From Actinomycetota bacterium (GTDB taxonomy: Bacteria; Actinomycetota; Actinomycetes; Propionibacteriales; Propionibacteriaceae), in contig JAIUOS010000013.1 of NCBI GenBank assembly GCA_020161755.1, positions 1 to 64,000 on the forward strand: a stretch of 64,000 nt of DNA, in the 5' to 3' direction. The notes beneath the pieces were generated by a model. That model was not told the DNA's origin and did not search any database. It saw nothing but the letters and a program-made list of their open reading frames with translations. Positions within the stretch are counted from its first letter, which is position 1; each line of letters begins with the position of its first letter. Position numbers and translations under genes: made by a program. Below are positions 35,065-44,357 of this stretch, one piece after another.

Positions 35065-36358
35065 GTGTGCCGTCGGCGTCGGCGTCCACGGCCTCCTCGG
35101 CCTCGACGTCGCGGTAGTGGCGGTTGCGCAGGCCGAGCACCACCGAGGCCAGCAGGGCCGCCACCACGGACGCGGTCAGGATCGCGACCTTGCCGATGTC
35201 GTCCTCGGGGCTGCCCTGGCCGAAGCTCAACTCGCTGACCAGCAGCGACACCGTGAACCCGATGCCGCCGAGCACGGCGAGACCGAACACGTCGACCCAG
35301 GCCAGGTCGGGGTCCAGCGACGCGTGCCGCAGGCGCGTGACCAGCCAGGTCGAGCCGGTGATGCCGATCGCCTTGCCCACGACGAGCCCGACGATCACGC
35401 CGAGGCCGATCGGGCTGGACACCGCGTCCACGAAGCCGCTCCAGCCGCCCACGGCCACGCCGGCGGAGAAGAACGCGAACACCGGCACCGCCACCCCGGC
35501 CGAGAAAGGCCGGATCCGGTGCTCCAGCACGCCGGCCAACCCGTGCGCCTGGTCGCTCCCGGCGGGCGGACGGACGGGCACCGCGAACGCCAGCAGCACC
35601 CCCGCCACGGTGGCGTGCACGCCGGAGGCGTAGCAGAGCGCCCAGGCCACCACCGCGATCGGCGCCAGGCACACCCACGGCGCCCACCAGCGGCTGACCA
35701 GGAAACCCTGGAACCGGTAGGCGATGACGGCGAACACCGCCACCGCCACCAGCACCCCACCCAGATAGCCCAGGTCGAGGTCACGGGAGTAGAAGATCGC
35801 GATGATCGTGATCGCGATCAGGTCGTCGGCCACGGCGAGCGTGAGCAGGAACGTGCGCAGGGCCGCCGGCAGGTGCGAGCCGATGACGGCCAGCACGGCC
35901 AGGGCGAAGGCGATGTCGGTCGCTGCCGGGATCGCCCAGCCCGCGGCGGCCTTCGGGTCGGCGGCATTGAACGCGAAATAGATGGCGGCCGGCAGCGCCG
36001 CGCCGCCGAACGCGGCCACCACCGGCACCAGGGCGGTGCGGAAGTCCCGCAGGTCGCCGACAACGAACTCGTGCTTGAGCTCCAGGCCGACCAGGAAGAA
36101 GAAGACCGCGAGCAGCGCGTCCGCCGCCCAGTGGCCCACCGACAGGTCGAGGTCGATGCCGGCGACGGTGCCGCCGACGTGGGCGTCCCGCAGACCGAAG
36201 TAGGCGTCGGGGGCGAGGTTGGCGAACAGCATCGCGCCGGCCGCCGCGATCAGCAGCAGGATGCCGCCCACGGACTCGCGCCGCAGGATCCCCTGGACCC
36301 GGACGAACTCGGCGTACGCGCCGCGGGCCAGCGTGACCGGGGCCGGCTGACGGGTCAC
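35045..36358 (-). CDS. nhaA: Na+/H+ antiporter NhaA
   Basis: A 437-aa membrane antiporter with ~11-12 helices that exchanges protons for sodium in pH and salt homeostasis. Signature parts are [18 protein letters not shown], the unwound-helix segment [19 protein letters not shown], and [17 protein letters not shown] with the adjacent aspartates that bind Na+. A short acidic tail closes it. The GTG start overlaps the stop of the M13 peptidase gene (GTGA), so both are on one transcript. The last codons are duplicated 80 bp downstream. Confidence 0.94.
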   Translation of the reverse strand: MTRQPAPVTLARGAYAEFVRVQGILRRESVGGILLLIAAAGAMLFANLAPDAYFGLRDAHVGGTVAGIDLDLSVGHWAADALLAVFFFLVGLELKHEFVVGDLRDFRTALVPVVAAFGGAALPAAIYFAFNAADPKAAAGWAIPAATDIAFALAVLAVIGSHLPAALRTFLLTLAVADDLIAITIIAIFYSRDLDLGYLGGVLVAVAVFAVIAYRFQGFLVSRWWAPWVCLAPIAVVAWALCYASGVHATVAGVLLAFAVPVRPPAGSDQAHGLAGVLEHRIRPFSAGVAVPVFAFFSAGVAVGGWSGFVDAVSSPIGLGVIVGLVVGKAIGITGSTWLVTRLRHASLDPDLAWVDVFGLAVLGGIGFTVSLLVSELSFGQGSPEDDIGKVAILTASVVAALLASVVLGLRNRHYRDVEAEEAVDADADGTPDKFAS

Positions 36359-38271
36359 CAGATCTCCACCCGGTCGGACGGGTCGAGCCACTCGGCGTCG
36401 GTCTCGGTGACCCCGAACGCCGCGTAGAAGGACGGCAGGTTGCGGACCACCTGGTTGCAGCGGAACTCCTCGGGGGAGTGCGGGTCGGTCGCGATCTGCT
36501 GGCGCAGCGCCTCGTCCCGCCGCTTGCCCTGCCAGGCCCGCGCCCAGGACAGGAAGAACCGCTGCTCGGCCGGGATGCCGTCCACCGGCTCCGGCGCGCC
36601 GTCCAGCGAGAGCTGCCAGGCGTCGTAGGCGATCGCGGCACCGCCGAGGTCGCCGATGTTCTCCCCGATGGTGAGCTCGCCGTTGACGTGGACGTCGGGC
36701 AGTTGCGCGGGTGCCAGCGCCGAGTACTGGCCGATCAGCGCCCGGGTGCGGACGGTGAACGCCTCGCGGTCCTTCGGGGTCCACCAGTCGCGCAGGCGTC
36801 CCTCGCCGTCGCAGGTGGAGCCCTGGTCGTCGAAGCCGTGCCCGATCTCGTGCCCGATCACCGCCCCGATCGCACCGTAGTTCAGGGCGTCGTCGGCGTC
36901 GGGGTCGAAGAACGGCGGCTGCAGGATGGCGGCCGGGAACACGATCTCGTTGCGCAGCGGGTGGTAGTAGGCGTTCACGGTCTGCGGCGTCATCAGCCAC
37001 TCCCACGTGCGGATCGGTCCGGACAGCTTGCCCAGTTCGTCGTCGGTGTGGAACGCGGCGGCGCGCAGCACGTTGCCGACCAGGTCGTCCGGCTCGATCT
37101 CCAGGGCCGAGTAGTCCATCCACACGTCGGGGTAGCCGATCTTCGGCGTGAAGTGCTCGAGCTTGTTCAGCGCCTCGGCGCGGGTCGGCTCGGTCATCCA
37201 GTCCAGGTCGGTGATCGAGCGCCGGTAGGCCTCGAGCAGGTTCGCGACCAGGGCGTCCATGCGGACCTTGGACGCGGGCGGGAAGTGCCGCTCGACGTAC
37301 AGCTTGCCGACCGCCTCGCCGAGCGTCCGCTCGACCAGGTCGACGCCCCGCTTCCAGCGCTCGCGCAGCTGCGGGACGCCCTGGAGGACGGTGCCGTAGA
37401 AGTCGAACCGCGCCTGCACCAGCGGGTCGGGCAGGTAGGGCGACAGCGCCGAGACCAGCGACCAGCGGCACCACTGCTTCCAGTCCTCCAGGCGGGACGG
37501 GGTCAGCAGCGCGGCCAGGCCGGGGAAGAAGGACGGCTGCGCGACGATGATCTCGTCGACCACGGGGACGCCGGCCGCGGCCAGCACCCGGGTCCAGGCC
37601 ACGCCGGTGGCGTCGAGGTCGGCCGGCGTGGTGGGGTTGTACATCTGGCGCATGTCGCGGGTGCGCACCTTGTCCCAGTGCAGCGCGGCCACCTCGGTCT
37701 CCAGCCCGACGATGGTCGCGCCGGCGCTGGAGGTGAGCTCGGCCAGGGTCATCGTGGCCTCGACGTGGTCGCGGTACGCGGCGAGGATCCGGGCGTGCTG
37801 CTCGAGGCGGTAGTACTCCTCGTCGGGTAGCCCGATGCCGGCCTGGCCGACGAACAACGCGTAGCGGGTCGGTTCGCCGGGATCGGCGTCGACGTCGAAG
37901 CCGATCGGGGCGCCGGTGCCGCGGCGCAGGCTGCGTCCGAAGTAGTCGAGGAGGTCGTCGACGGTGCCGATCGCGTCGATCTCGGCCAGCAGCGGCCGCA
38001 GCGGGTCGAGCCCGGCGGCCTCGATGCGCTCGGTGTCGGCGAAGCTGCCGAACATGTGCTCCACGAGGTGGGCCTCGGTGCCCGGCGCGGAGCCGGACAG
38101 GCCGGTCACGATGTCGCGGATCGCCCGCTCGGAGGCGTCCCTCAGTTCGATGAAGGCACCGGCGGCGTGTTTGTCCGCGGGGATCTCCGCCGTGGCGAGC
38201 CAGCGCCCGTTCACGTGGCGGAACAGGTCGTCCTGCGCGCGGACGTCGGGATTGAGGTCGAAAGCAGTCAC
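36355..38271 (-). CDS. pepO: M13 (neprilysin/PepO) family zinc metallopeptidase
   Basis: A 638-aa gluzincin peptidase. The zinc site is His474-Glu475-Ile-Gly-His478 in [16 protein letters not shown]; the third ligand Glu and its Asp partner are in [31 protein letters not shown] is the substrate-binding segment of the family. No signal peptide is visible at the N-terminus ([17 protein letters not shown]), so it is probably cytosolic and acts on oligopeptides, as for other actinobacterial M13 enzymes. It is transcribed away from the LacI gene, with a 107-bp AT-richer gap between them. Confidence 0.93.
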   Translation of the reverse strand: MTAFDLNPDVRAQDDLFRHVNGRWLATAEIPADKHAAGAFIELRDASERAIRDIVTGLSGSAPGTEAHLVEHMFGSFADTERIEAAGLDPLRPLLAEIDAIGTVDDLLDYFGRSLRRGTGAPIGFDVDADPGEPTRYALFVGQAGIGLPDEEYYRLEQHARILAAYRDHVEATMTLAELTSSAGATIVGLETEVAALHWDKVRTRDMRQMYNPTTPADLDATGVAWTRVLAAAGVPVVDEIIVAQPSFFPGLAALLTPSRLEDWKQWCRWSLVSALSPYLPDPLVQARFDFYGTVLQGVPQLRERWKRGVDLVERTLGEAVGKLYVERHFPPASKVRMDALVANLLEAYRRSITDLDWMTEPTRAEALNKLEHFTPKIGYPDVWMDYSALEIEPDDLVGNVLRAAAFHTDDELGKLSGPIRTWEWLMTPQTVNAYYHPLRNEIVFPAAILQPPFFDPDADDALNYGAIGAVIGHEIGHGFDDQGSTCDGEGRLRDWWTPKDREAFTVRTRALIGQYSALAPAQLPDVHVNGELTIGENIGDLGGAAIAYDAWQLSLDGAPEPVDGIPAEQRFFLSWARAWQGKRRDEALRQQIATDPHSPEEFRCNQVVRNLPSFYAAFGVTETDAEWLDPSDRVEIW

Positions 38272-38326
38272 GGGGCCACATTATCCGGTCGCCCCACCAC
38301 GGCGGAGGGGCCGTGGAGGTTGTCAT

Positions 38327-38362
38327 GTTTATCGTTAAAGTGTATCGTTAACGTAATCGATC
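38327..38362. promoter_or_regulatory. Probable LacI-family operator region
   Basis: This short AT-rich patch stands out in a GC-rich background. ATCGTTAA occurs twice, 13 bp apart (38331-38338 and 38344-38351), the second inside the palindrome CGTTAACG, followed by ATCGAT. Paired TTAACG/CGTTAA elements with a central CG are usual for LacI-type regulators. It lies 17-50 bp before the regulator start and upstream of the divergent pepO-nhaA operon, so autoregulation and control of that operon are both possible. Confidence 0.5.
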
Positions 38363-38378
38363 AACCTTGGAGGCTGTC

Positions 38379-39428
38379 ATGGGAGCAACGGCATCGCCGG
38401 TGACCATGCGGACGCTGGCGGAGAAGCTCGGCGTCTCGGTCACCACGGTCTCGAACGCCTACAGCAAGCCCGACCGGCTCTCACCCGAGCTGCGCGGGCA
38501 GATCCTGGCCACCGCCAAGGAACTCGGCTACTGCGGTCCCAGCGCTGCCGGGCGCGCGCTGCGCTCCGGACGCACCGACGTCTGCGGCTTCCTGTTCGGC
38601 GGTGAGATCGCGGACGCGTTCGCCGACCCCTACACGATCGCCTTCCTGGCCGGGCTCAGCGAATCGGTCGAGCGCTTCGGCGCGTCGGTCCTGCTGCTGC
38701 GCGCGCCCGGTGAGGGCGACGACGACGAGCTCCAGCTCCTCCAGCGCGCGGCCATCGACGCCCTGGTCATCTGCTCGTCGACCACCGAACACCCCGGGAT
38801 GGAGCTGCTGGTGCAGCGCGGCGTCCGGGTGGTCGGTGCGCAGCAGGCCGCCGAGGGCGACTGGGTGGCGGTCAACGACGAGAAGGCCGGACGACTGATC
38901 GGCAAGCACCTCGCCAAGCTCGGGCACCGGCGGGTCACCGTCGTCGTGCCCGGTGAGCTGCCCGACGAGGAGCCGTTCGAGGTCGCCCCGGAGGAGATCG
39001 GGGCGGTCGCCGGCGCCTTCGCCGCCGAACGGTTCCGGGGCCTGCGCGAGAAGCTGCCCGACGCCGAGCTCCGGATCGTCTGCGCGGGCTGGCGGCCCAA
39101 GCAGGCCGGACGGGCCGCTGCCGGGTTCGCGCTCGACGTCCAGGACCGCCCGACGGCGATCGTCGCGATGAGCGACCTCCTCGCCCTCGGGGTGGCGGAC
39201 GCCGTCCGCGAGCGTGGCCTCCGGCCCGGACGCGACATCTCGATCACCGGCTTCGACGACATCCCGGACGCGGCCGCGGCGGGCCTCACCACGATCCGCC
39301 AGCCCGCCACCGACAAGGGACGGCTCGCCGGCCGCCTCGCCATGGATCCCGACTACCCCCAACGCCAGATCACCCTGCCGATCGAACTCGTCGTCCGGTC
39401 GAGCACGGGCCCGGCACCCAAACGCTGA
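38379..39428 (+). CDS. LacI-family transcriptional regulator
   Basis: A ~349-aa regulator. The N-terminal HTH is textbook LacI: VTMRTLAEKLGVSVTTVSNAYSKPDRLSPELRGQILATAKELGY, followed by the hinge. The sugar-binding-like core shows GFLFGGEI, VVGAQQ...WVAVNDEKAGRLIGKHLAKLGHR and ITGFDDIPDAAAAGLTTIRQP. GGAGG lies five bases before ATG 38379, which decides the start over an in-frame ATG at 38367. The ligand is unknown; no sugar genes adjoin it. Confidence 0.93.
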   Translation: MGATASPVTMRTLAEKLGVSVTTVSNAYSKPDRLSPELRGQILATAKELGYCGPSAAGRALRSGRTDVCGFLFGGEIADAFADPYTIAFLAGLSESVERFGASVLLLRAPGEGDDDELQLLQRAAIDALVICSSTTEHPGMELLVQRGVRVVGAQQAAEGDWVAVNDEKAGRLIGKHLAKLGHRRVTVVVPGELPDEEPFEVAPEEIGAVAGAFAAERFRGLREKLPDAELRIVCAGWRPKQAGRAAAGFALDVQDRPTAIVAMSDLLALGVADAVRERGLRPGRDISITGFDDIPDAAAAGLTTIRQPATDKGRLAGRLAMDPDYPQRQITLPIELVVRSSTGPAPKR

Positions 39429-39457
39429 CGCAGCCAGCAAGGAAGAGAAGAAGAGAA

Positions 39458-39643
39458 ATGATGATCCCGTTCGCCACCCAGATCGAGCTCGCCGAGCGCA
39501 ACCTCGAGCAGTTCCCGGTCCTCGACGGCCGGTTCGTCGCCCAGGAGCGCACCCCGCTGCGCGAGTCGTTCGCGGCCATGATCCGCTCCGGCGCCCGGCG
39601 GAGCCTCAAGCTCGCCGACCGGCTCGACCCGCACTACGCCTGA
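39458..39643 (+). CDS. Small hypothetical protein downstream of the LacI regulator
   Basis: A 61-aa frame starting with two consecutive ATG codons 29 bp after the LacI stop. It is preceded by the purine-rich GGAAGAGAAGAAGAG stretch, which can bind the ribosome. The protein is soluble, with Leu/Glu/Arg helices and no motif I know. Its composition (mixed acidic and basic, few Pro/Ala runs) is unlike the spurious frames around it, so it may be real. Convergent with the serine hydrolase gene 5 bp away. Confidence 0.5.
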   Translation: MMIPFATQIELAERNLEQFPVLDGRFVAQERTPLRESFAAMIRSGARRSLKLADRLDPHYA

Positions 39644-39648
39644 TCCCG

Positions 39649-40650
39649 TCAGGCGGTCAGGTCCAGCAGCAGCCCGGCGATCGGCCAGGCGCCCTCGGAG
39701 CTGTTGCCCAGCACCGAGGCGGTGGTGTCGGTGACCGGGTCGTGCACCGAACGCATGGACACGCCGGCGTCGTAGCCCTCCATCAGCAGGGCCGGCCCGA
39801 TGGCGTCCCGGTAGACGCCCAGGCCGTAGCGCAGGCCCTCCTCCGGCACGTCGTGCCGGGGTCGGATCATCTCCGCGAGCAGGTCGGGCCCGAGGATCCG
39901 TCCGGCCACCAGCGCCCGCCAGAACGCGTGCAGGTCGGCCACGGTGGAGTAGGCGCCGCCGTCCCCGTTGCCGCGCACGGGCAGGTGCAGCACGTTCGTT
40001 CGTCCACCGTCGACATCGAGGTAGCCCACTGCCGCATCGCCGGGGAGGTCGTCCGAGCGCGGGAACCCGGTGGCGAGAAGCCCCGCGCGGTCGAACACCT
40101 CGGCCTGGAGGAACTCGTGGTAGCCGGTGCCGCTGACCCGTTCGACCACCAGCGCCAGCACGACGTAGCCGCCGTTGCAGTAGCTGAACCGTTCGCCGGG
40201 GGTGAAGGCCTGGGGGAACCCGTCCAGGACCGGCAGGAAGCCAGCGGTCTCGGCGAGGGTGTGCACCGGCACGGGCAGGACGTAGTCGGACGCGTCCCAG
40301 TCGGCCTCCTCGTCCAGGTAGTCACCGATCCCCGAGGTGTGGCTGAGCAGGTGTTCGATCGTGACCGCGTCGTCGATCAGCGGCAGGTCGGTGCCCAGGA
40401 TCGGCCGCACCGGGTCGGACAGGGCGAGCCGGCCCTGCTCGACCAGCCGCAGGACGCCCAGCGCCGTGAACGTCTTGCTGCCGCTGGCCAGCCCGAACCG
40501 GGTCTGCGGGACGACCGGGACGCCGAACGCGCGCGAAGCCAGCCCGTAGCACCGCTCGAACACCGTCTCCTCGCCACGGCGCACGGACACGATGCCGGTG
40601 AACCGGCCCTTCTCCGCAGCCGCCTCGACGGCTGCCTCGTCGATCTGCAT
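39649..40650 (-). CDS. Serine hydrolase, beta-lactamase/class C-like family
   Basis: A 333-aa enzyme of the beta-lactamase-related (PBP/class C, EstB) group. The SxxK motif is Ser56-Gly-Ser-Lys59 in GLASGSKTFTALG; a YxN motif follows in FSYCNGGYVVLALVVERVSG, and HTSGIGDYL is the typical family phrase after it. No signal peptide or lipobox is seen, suggesting a cytosolic esterase/peptidase-like function. ATG 40650 is chosen because the sequence upstream lies in the large hairpin. The exact substrate cannot be stated. Confidence 0.87.
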   Translation of the reverse strand: MQIDEAAVEAAAEKGRFTGIVSVRRGEETVFERCYGLASRAFGVPVVPQTRFGLASGSKTFTALGVLRLVEQGRLALSDPVRPILGTDLPLIDDAVTIEHLLSHTSGIGDYLDEEADWDASDYVLPVPVHTLAETAGFLPVLDGFPQAFTPGERFSYCNGGYVVLALVVERVSGTGYHEFLQAEVFDRAGLLATGFPRSDDLPGDAAVGYLDVDGGRTNVLHLPVRGNGDGGAYSTVADLHAFWRALVAGRILGPDLLAEMIRPRHDVPEEGLRYGLGVYRDAIGPALLMEGYDAGVSMRSVHDPVTDTTASVLGNSSEGAWPIAGLLLDLTA

Positions 40651-40664
40651 GCCCCAGTCCACCA

Positions 40665-40732
40665 CGAACGCCACCGTTCCGGTCAAACGCCCCCGCCCAG
40701 GCGGTGGCGTTTGACCGGACCGGTGGCGTTCG
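40665..40732 (-). terminator. Long hairpin downstream of korB
   Basis: An almost continuous stem: arms 40665-40691 and 40706-40732 pair over 27 bp with a single mismatch, and the 14-nt loop itself contains CCGCC-CA-GGCGG. The whole lies 3 bp beyond the korB stop and 14 bp upstream of the serine hydrolase start, both on the minus strand. It can terminate the cys-kor operon; no U-tract follows. Confidence 0.7.
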
Positions 40733-40735
40733 GCG

Positions 40736-41788
40736 TCAGACGGTCCAGGTGTCGGCGCCGGCGATCATGCCCTGGAGCTGGGCCAGGCGCTCGTCCGCGT
40801 CCGCGTGCACGGTGAGCTGGGCGCGGGCGAGGTCGTCGTAGGTCGGACGGTCCACGTCCCGCAGGATGCCGATCGGTGAGGTCGCCAGCCCGGCGGTGTC
40901 GGTGAGCCGGGAGAGGGCGAACGCGAACCCGGGGTCGTCGGCGTGGGCGTCGTGGACCACCACGTTCGCCAGCCCGACCTCGGCCACCTCGGCGATGCCC
41001 AGGGTGCCGTCGGCGTTCCGGACGACGCCGCGGGAGTTGTCCGGGCCGAACGTGATCGGCTCGCCGTGGCGCAGTGGGATCAGGCCGCCGTCCGCGCCCT
41101 TGAGGGTGTCGAACGCGCCGTCGTTGAAGATCGGGCAGTTCTGGTAGATCTCGACGATCGCCGCGCCCCGGTGGCTGATCGCGGCGGTGAGCACCTCGGT
41201 GAGGTGCGCGCGGTGCGAGTCGACGGTACGGGCGACGAAGGTCGCCTCGGCGCCGAGCGCCAGCGACAGCGGGTTGAACGGACGGTCGACCGAGCCGGCT
41301 GGGGTCGACTTGGTCACCTTGCCCTGCTCGGACGTGGGGGAGTACTGGCCCTTGGTCAGCCCGTAGATGCGGTTGTTGAACAGCATGATCGTGATGTTCA
41401 CGTTGCGCCGCAGGGCGTGGATCAGGTGGTTGCCGCCGATGCTGAGCGCGTCCCCGTCGCCGGTGACCACCCAGACCGCCAGGTCCGGACGGGTCATCGC
41501 CACGCCGGTCGCGATCGCCGGCGCGCGGCCGTGGATCGAGTGCATGCCGTAGCTGTCCACGTAGTACGGGAACCGCGACGAGCAGCCGATGCCCGAGACG
41601 ATCACGGTGTTCTCCCGCTTGATGCCGAGCGTCGGCATCAAGCCCTGGAACGTGGCGAGCACGGCGTAGTCACCGCAGCCCGGGCACCAGCGCACCTCCT
41701 GGTCCGAGGTGAAGTCCTTGCGGTTCAGCGGGGTCAGGCTCAGCGGCACCCCGGCCAGGCCCTGGGCCGCCGGGTCGGTGGTGGTCAT
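40736..41788 (-). CDS. korB: 2-oxoacid:ferredoxin oxidoreductase, beta subunit
   Basis: A 350-aa TPP-binding subunit. The N-terminal VRWCPGCGDYAVL carries the CPGC iron-sulfur/TPP motif, GIGCSSRFPYYVDSYGMHSIHGRAPAIATG is the pyrophosphate region, and GDGDALSIGGNHLIHALRRNVNITIMLFNN is the TPP GDG...NN motif. With KorA it oxidatively decarboxylates a 2-oxoacid (most likely 2-oxoglutarate) to the acyl-CoA and two reduced ferredoxins. It overlaps korA by four bases and is the last gene of the sulfur-assimilation operon. Confidence 0.94.
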   Translation of the reverse strand: MTTTDPAAQGLAGVPLSLTPLNRKDFTSDQEVRWCPGCGDYAVLATFQGLMPTLGIKRENTVIVSGIGCSSRFPYYVDSYGMHSIHGRAPAIATGVAMTRPDLAVWVVTGDGDALSIGGNHLIHALRRNVNITIMLFNNRIYGLTKGQYSPTSEQGKVTKSTPAGSVDRPFNPLSLALGAEATFVARTVDSHRAHLTEVLTAAISHRGAAIVEIYQNCPIFNDGAFDTLKGADGGLIPLRHGEPITFGPDNSRGVVRNADGTLGIAEVAEVGLANVVVHDAHADDPGFAFALSRLTDTAGLATSPIGILRDVDRPTYDDLARAQLTVHADADERLAQLQGMIAGADTWTV

Positions 41789-43641
41789 TCCAGACCTTCC
41801 TGGTAGTCGATGATCTCGGTGAGGTCGGCGGCGAGCTCCGACAGCGAGATCGGCAGACCGCGCACCCGGGTGTAGGGGTACACGTCCACGAGGTACTTCG
41901 CCCGCAGCACCATGGACAGCTGCCCGAGGTTCATCTCGGGCACGATCACCCGTTCGTAGCTTCGCAGCACGTCGCCGAGGTTGGCCGGCAGCGGGTTGAG
42001 GTGGCGCAGGTGGGCGGTGGCGACGTCCCGTCCAGAACCACGGACGCGGCGCGCGGCGGCCGAGATCGGCCCGTAGGTCGAGCCCCAGCCCAGCACCAGC
42101 ACCTTGGCCCGTCCGCTCGGGTCGTCGACCTGCACCGGGGGCACGACGGCCTGGATGCCGTCCACCTTCTGCTGGCGCAGGTTCACCATGAACTCGTGGT
42201 TGGCCGGGTCGTAGGACACCGCGCCGGTGCCGTCGGCCTTCTCGATGCCGCCGATCCGGTGCTCGAGGCCCTCGGTGCCGGGGATCGCCCAGGCGCGGGC
42301 GAGCTTCTCGTCACGCAGGTAGGGCCAGAACTCGCCGTCGGGCCGGTTCAGCTCGGTGGCGAACGCCGGGTCGATCGCGGGCAGGACGGACAGGTCGGGC
42401 ACCTGCCACGGCTCGGCACCGTTGGCCAGGTAGCCGTCGGACAGCAGGATCACCGGCGTGCGGTAGTCGATGGCGATCTTGACGGCCTCGAACGCGGCCG
42501 CGAAGCAGTCGCCCGGCGACTGGGCGGCGATCACCGGCAGCGGCGCCTCGCCGTGGCGTCCGAACAACGCCTGGGTGAGGTCGGCCTGCTCGGTCTTGGT
42601 GGGCATGCCGGTGGCGGGCCCGGCGCGCTGGATGTCGCAGATCACCAGCGGCAGCTCGAGCATCACGGCCAGGCCGATCGTCTCCATCTTCAGCGCCAGG
42701 CCCGGGCCGGAGGTGGCGGTCACGCCGAGCCGCCCGGCGAACGAGGCGCCGAGCGCCGCGCCGACCGCGGCGATCTCGTCCTCGGCCTGGAAGGTCAGCA
42801 CCCCGGCCTCCTTGGCCGCTGCCAAGTGGTGCAGGATGTCGGACGCCGGCGTGATCGGGTAGGCGCCCAGGAACAGCTGGAGCCCCGCCTTCGCCGCCCC
42901 CGCCATCAGGCCGTAGGACAGCGCGCGGTTGCCCGAGATCTGCCGGTACGTGCCGGACGGCGCGGGCGCCGGGGCCACCTTGTAGCGGTTCGCGAACACC
43001 TCGGTGGTCTCGCCGAACGCGTGACCGGCCTTGAGCGCGGCGATGTTGGCGTCCCTGATCTCGGGCACCTTCGCGAACTTGCGCTCGAGGAACTCGATCG
43101 TGCTCTCGATCGGGCGGTGGTACAGCCAGTCGAGCAGGCCCAGGGCGTACATGTTCTTGGTGCGGCCGGCCTCCTTGCGTCCCAGCCCGAGGGCGGCGAC
43201 CGCGGCGGTCGCCTGGCCGGACAGGTCGAGGGCGTGCACCTGGTAGTCCGACAGCGACCCGTCGGTGAGCGGGTCGGACGCGTAGCCGACCTTGGCCAGG
43301 TTGCGCGGGGTGAAGTCGGCGGTGTCGGCGATGATCAGGCCGCCGCGCGGCAGGTCGGCGAGGTTCGCCTTGAGCGCGGCCGGGTTCATCGCCACCAGCA
43401 CGTCCGGCCGATCGCCGGGCGTGCGGATGTCGAAGTCGGCGAAGTGCAGCTGGAAGCTCGAGACCCCGGCGACGGTACCCGCTGGTGCCCGGATCTCGGC
43501 GGGGAAGTTGGGCAGGGTCGAGAAGTCGTTGCCTGCCACGGCGGTGTCGTGGGTGAACCGGTCACCGGTCAACTGCATGCCGTCGCCGGAGTCGCCGGCG
43601 AAACGGATCACGACATGGTCGACGGTCGTCACTTCGGTCAT
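41785..43641 (-). CDS. korA: 2-oxoacid:ferredoxin oxidoreductase, fused gamma-alpha subunit
   Basis: A 618-aa subunit in which the gamma domain (~1-190; [40 protein letters not shown]) is joined to the alpha domain (~225-600; [38 protein letters not shown]). [31 protein letters not shown]-type residues and [18 protein letters not shown] match the KorA/OorA type used for 2-oxoglutarate in actinobacteria. Its start overlaps the chelatase stop by four bases, so it belongs to the cys operon rather than standing alone. Confidence 0.94.
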   Translation of the reverse strand: [618 protein letters not shown]

Positions 43642-44357
43642 GCGATGCGTTCAACTCCTGAAGCTGTTACCCGCGCGTCGGGCAAGTCTAGTTCGTGGGT
43701 GACGACGGCAGCGTAGGCGCTCCGCACCGCTTGCACCACCAGCGGGTGCACCCCGATCGGGGCGGAGACCAGGTCGGCCCCCACGTGGGCCAGCCGGTCG
43801 GCGAACACGCCGGGTGCCAGCAGGTAGGACGCGACCGCGACCCGGTCGTGGCCGGCGGCCCGCAGGGCGGCGACCGCGTCGCCGACGGTCGGCTCCGCGG
43901 CGGTCAGGAAGGCGGGCACCACCGGGCGTCCGACCAGGACGGACAGGGCCGCGGCGGCCGCAGCCACCTCGGCCAGCGCACGGCGGCGACGCGAGCCCGC
44001 GGCGGCGAGCACCACCGCGTCACCGGGTCCGCCGGCCTCGGCCAGCCGGTCGGCGACCGCCGCCACCAGCCCGGGCCCGATCAGCCCGGCGAGCCGCGCG
44101 CGTCCCCCGGACGCCTCGACGGCCGCCGGCAGGTCGCTGGTCACGTGGTAGCCGGCGGTGAGGAAGGCCGGCACCACCACCGCGTCGCCCAGCCCGGCCA
44201 GCGTCTGGGTGAGGGTGGGGGAGAGCACGTCCGCCCAGCCGAGGTGCACGTCCACCCCCGGCAGGGCCGCCGCGACGGCGGACGCCAGCTCGGCGGCGAC
44301 GGCCTGCCCGGCGACGCTGCGCGTGCCGTGCAAGGCCAGGACAAGGTCGGCGGGCAT
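43638..44357 (-). CDS. CbiX/SirB-type sirohydrochlorin chelatase
   Basis: A 239-aa two-lobe chelatase. Both halves repeat the family pattern: LVLALHGTRSVAGQ with the metal-binding His, followed by VVVPAFLTAGYHVTSDLP, and in the second half VVLAAAGSRRRRAL with VVPAFLTAAEPTVGDAV and VASYLLAPGVFADRL. Such proteins insert Fe or Co into sirohydrochlorin; next to a siroheme-containing sulfite reductase, ferrochelation to siroheme is the likely task. It overlaps cysN upstream and korA downstream by four bases each. Confidence 0.85.
   Translation of the reverse strand: MPADLVLALHGTRSVAGQAVAAELASAVAAALPGVDVHLGWADVLSPTLTQTLAGLGDAVVVPAFLTAGYHVTSDLPAAVEASGGRARLAGLIGPGLVAAVADRLAEAGGPGDAVVLAAAGSRRRRALAEVAAAAAALSVLVGRPVVPAFLTAAEPTVGDAVAALRAAGHDRVAVASYLLAPGVFADRLAHVGADLVSAPIGVHPLVVQAVRSAYAAVVTHELDLPDARVTASGVERIA

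Noticed and set aside
35045-38326. A single 1093-residue frame spanning nhaA and the M13 peptidase region
   Set aside because: The upstream two thirds lie in the wrong frame of the peptidase gene; NhaA starts naturally at GTG 36358 with a 4-bp overlap.
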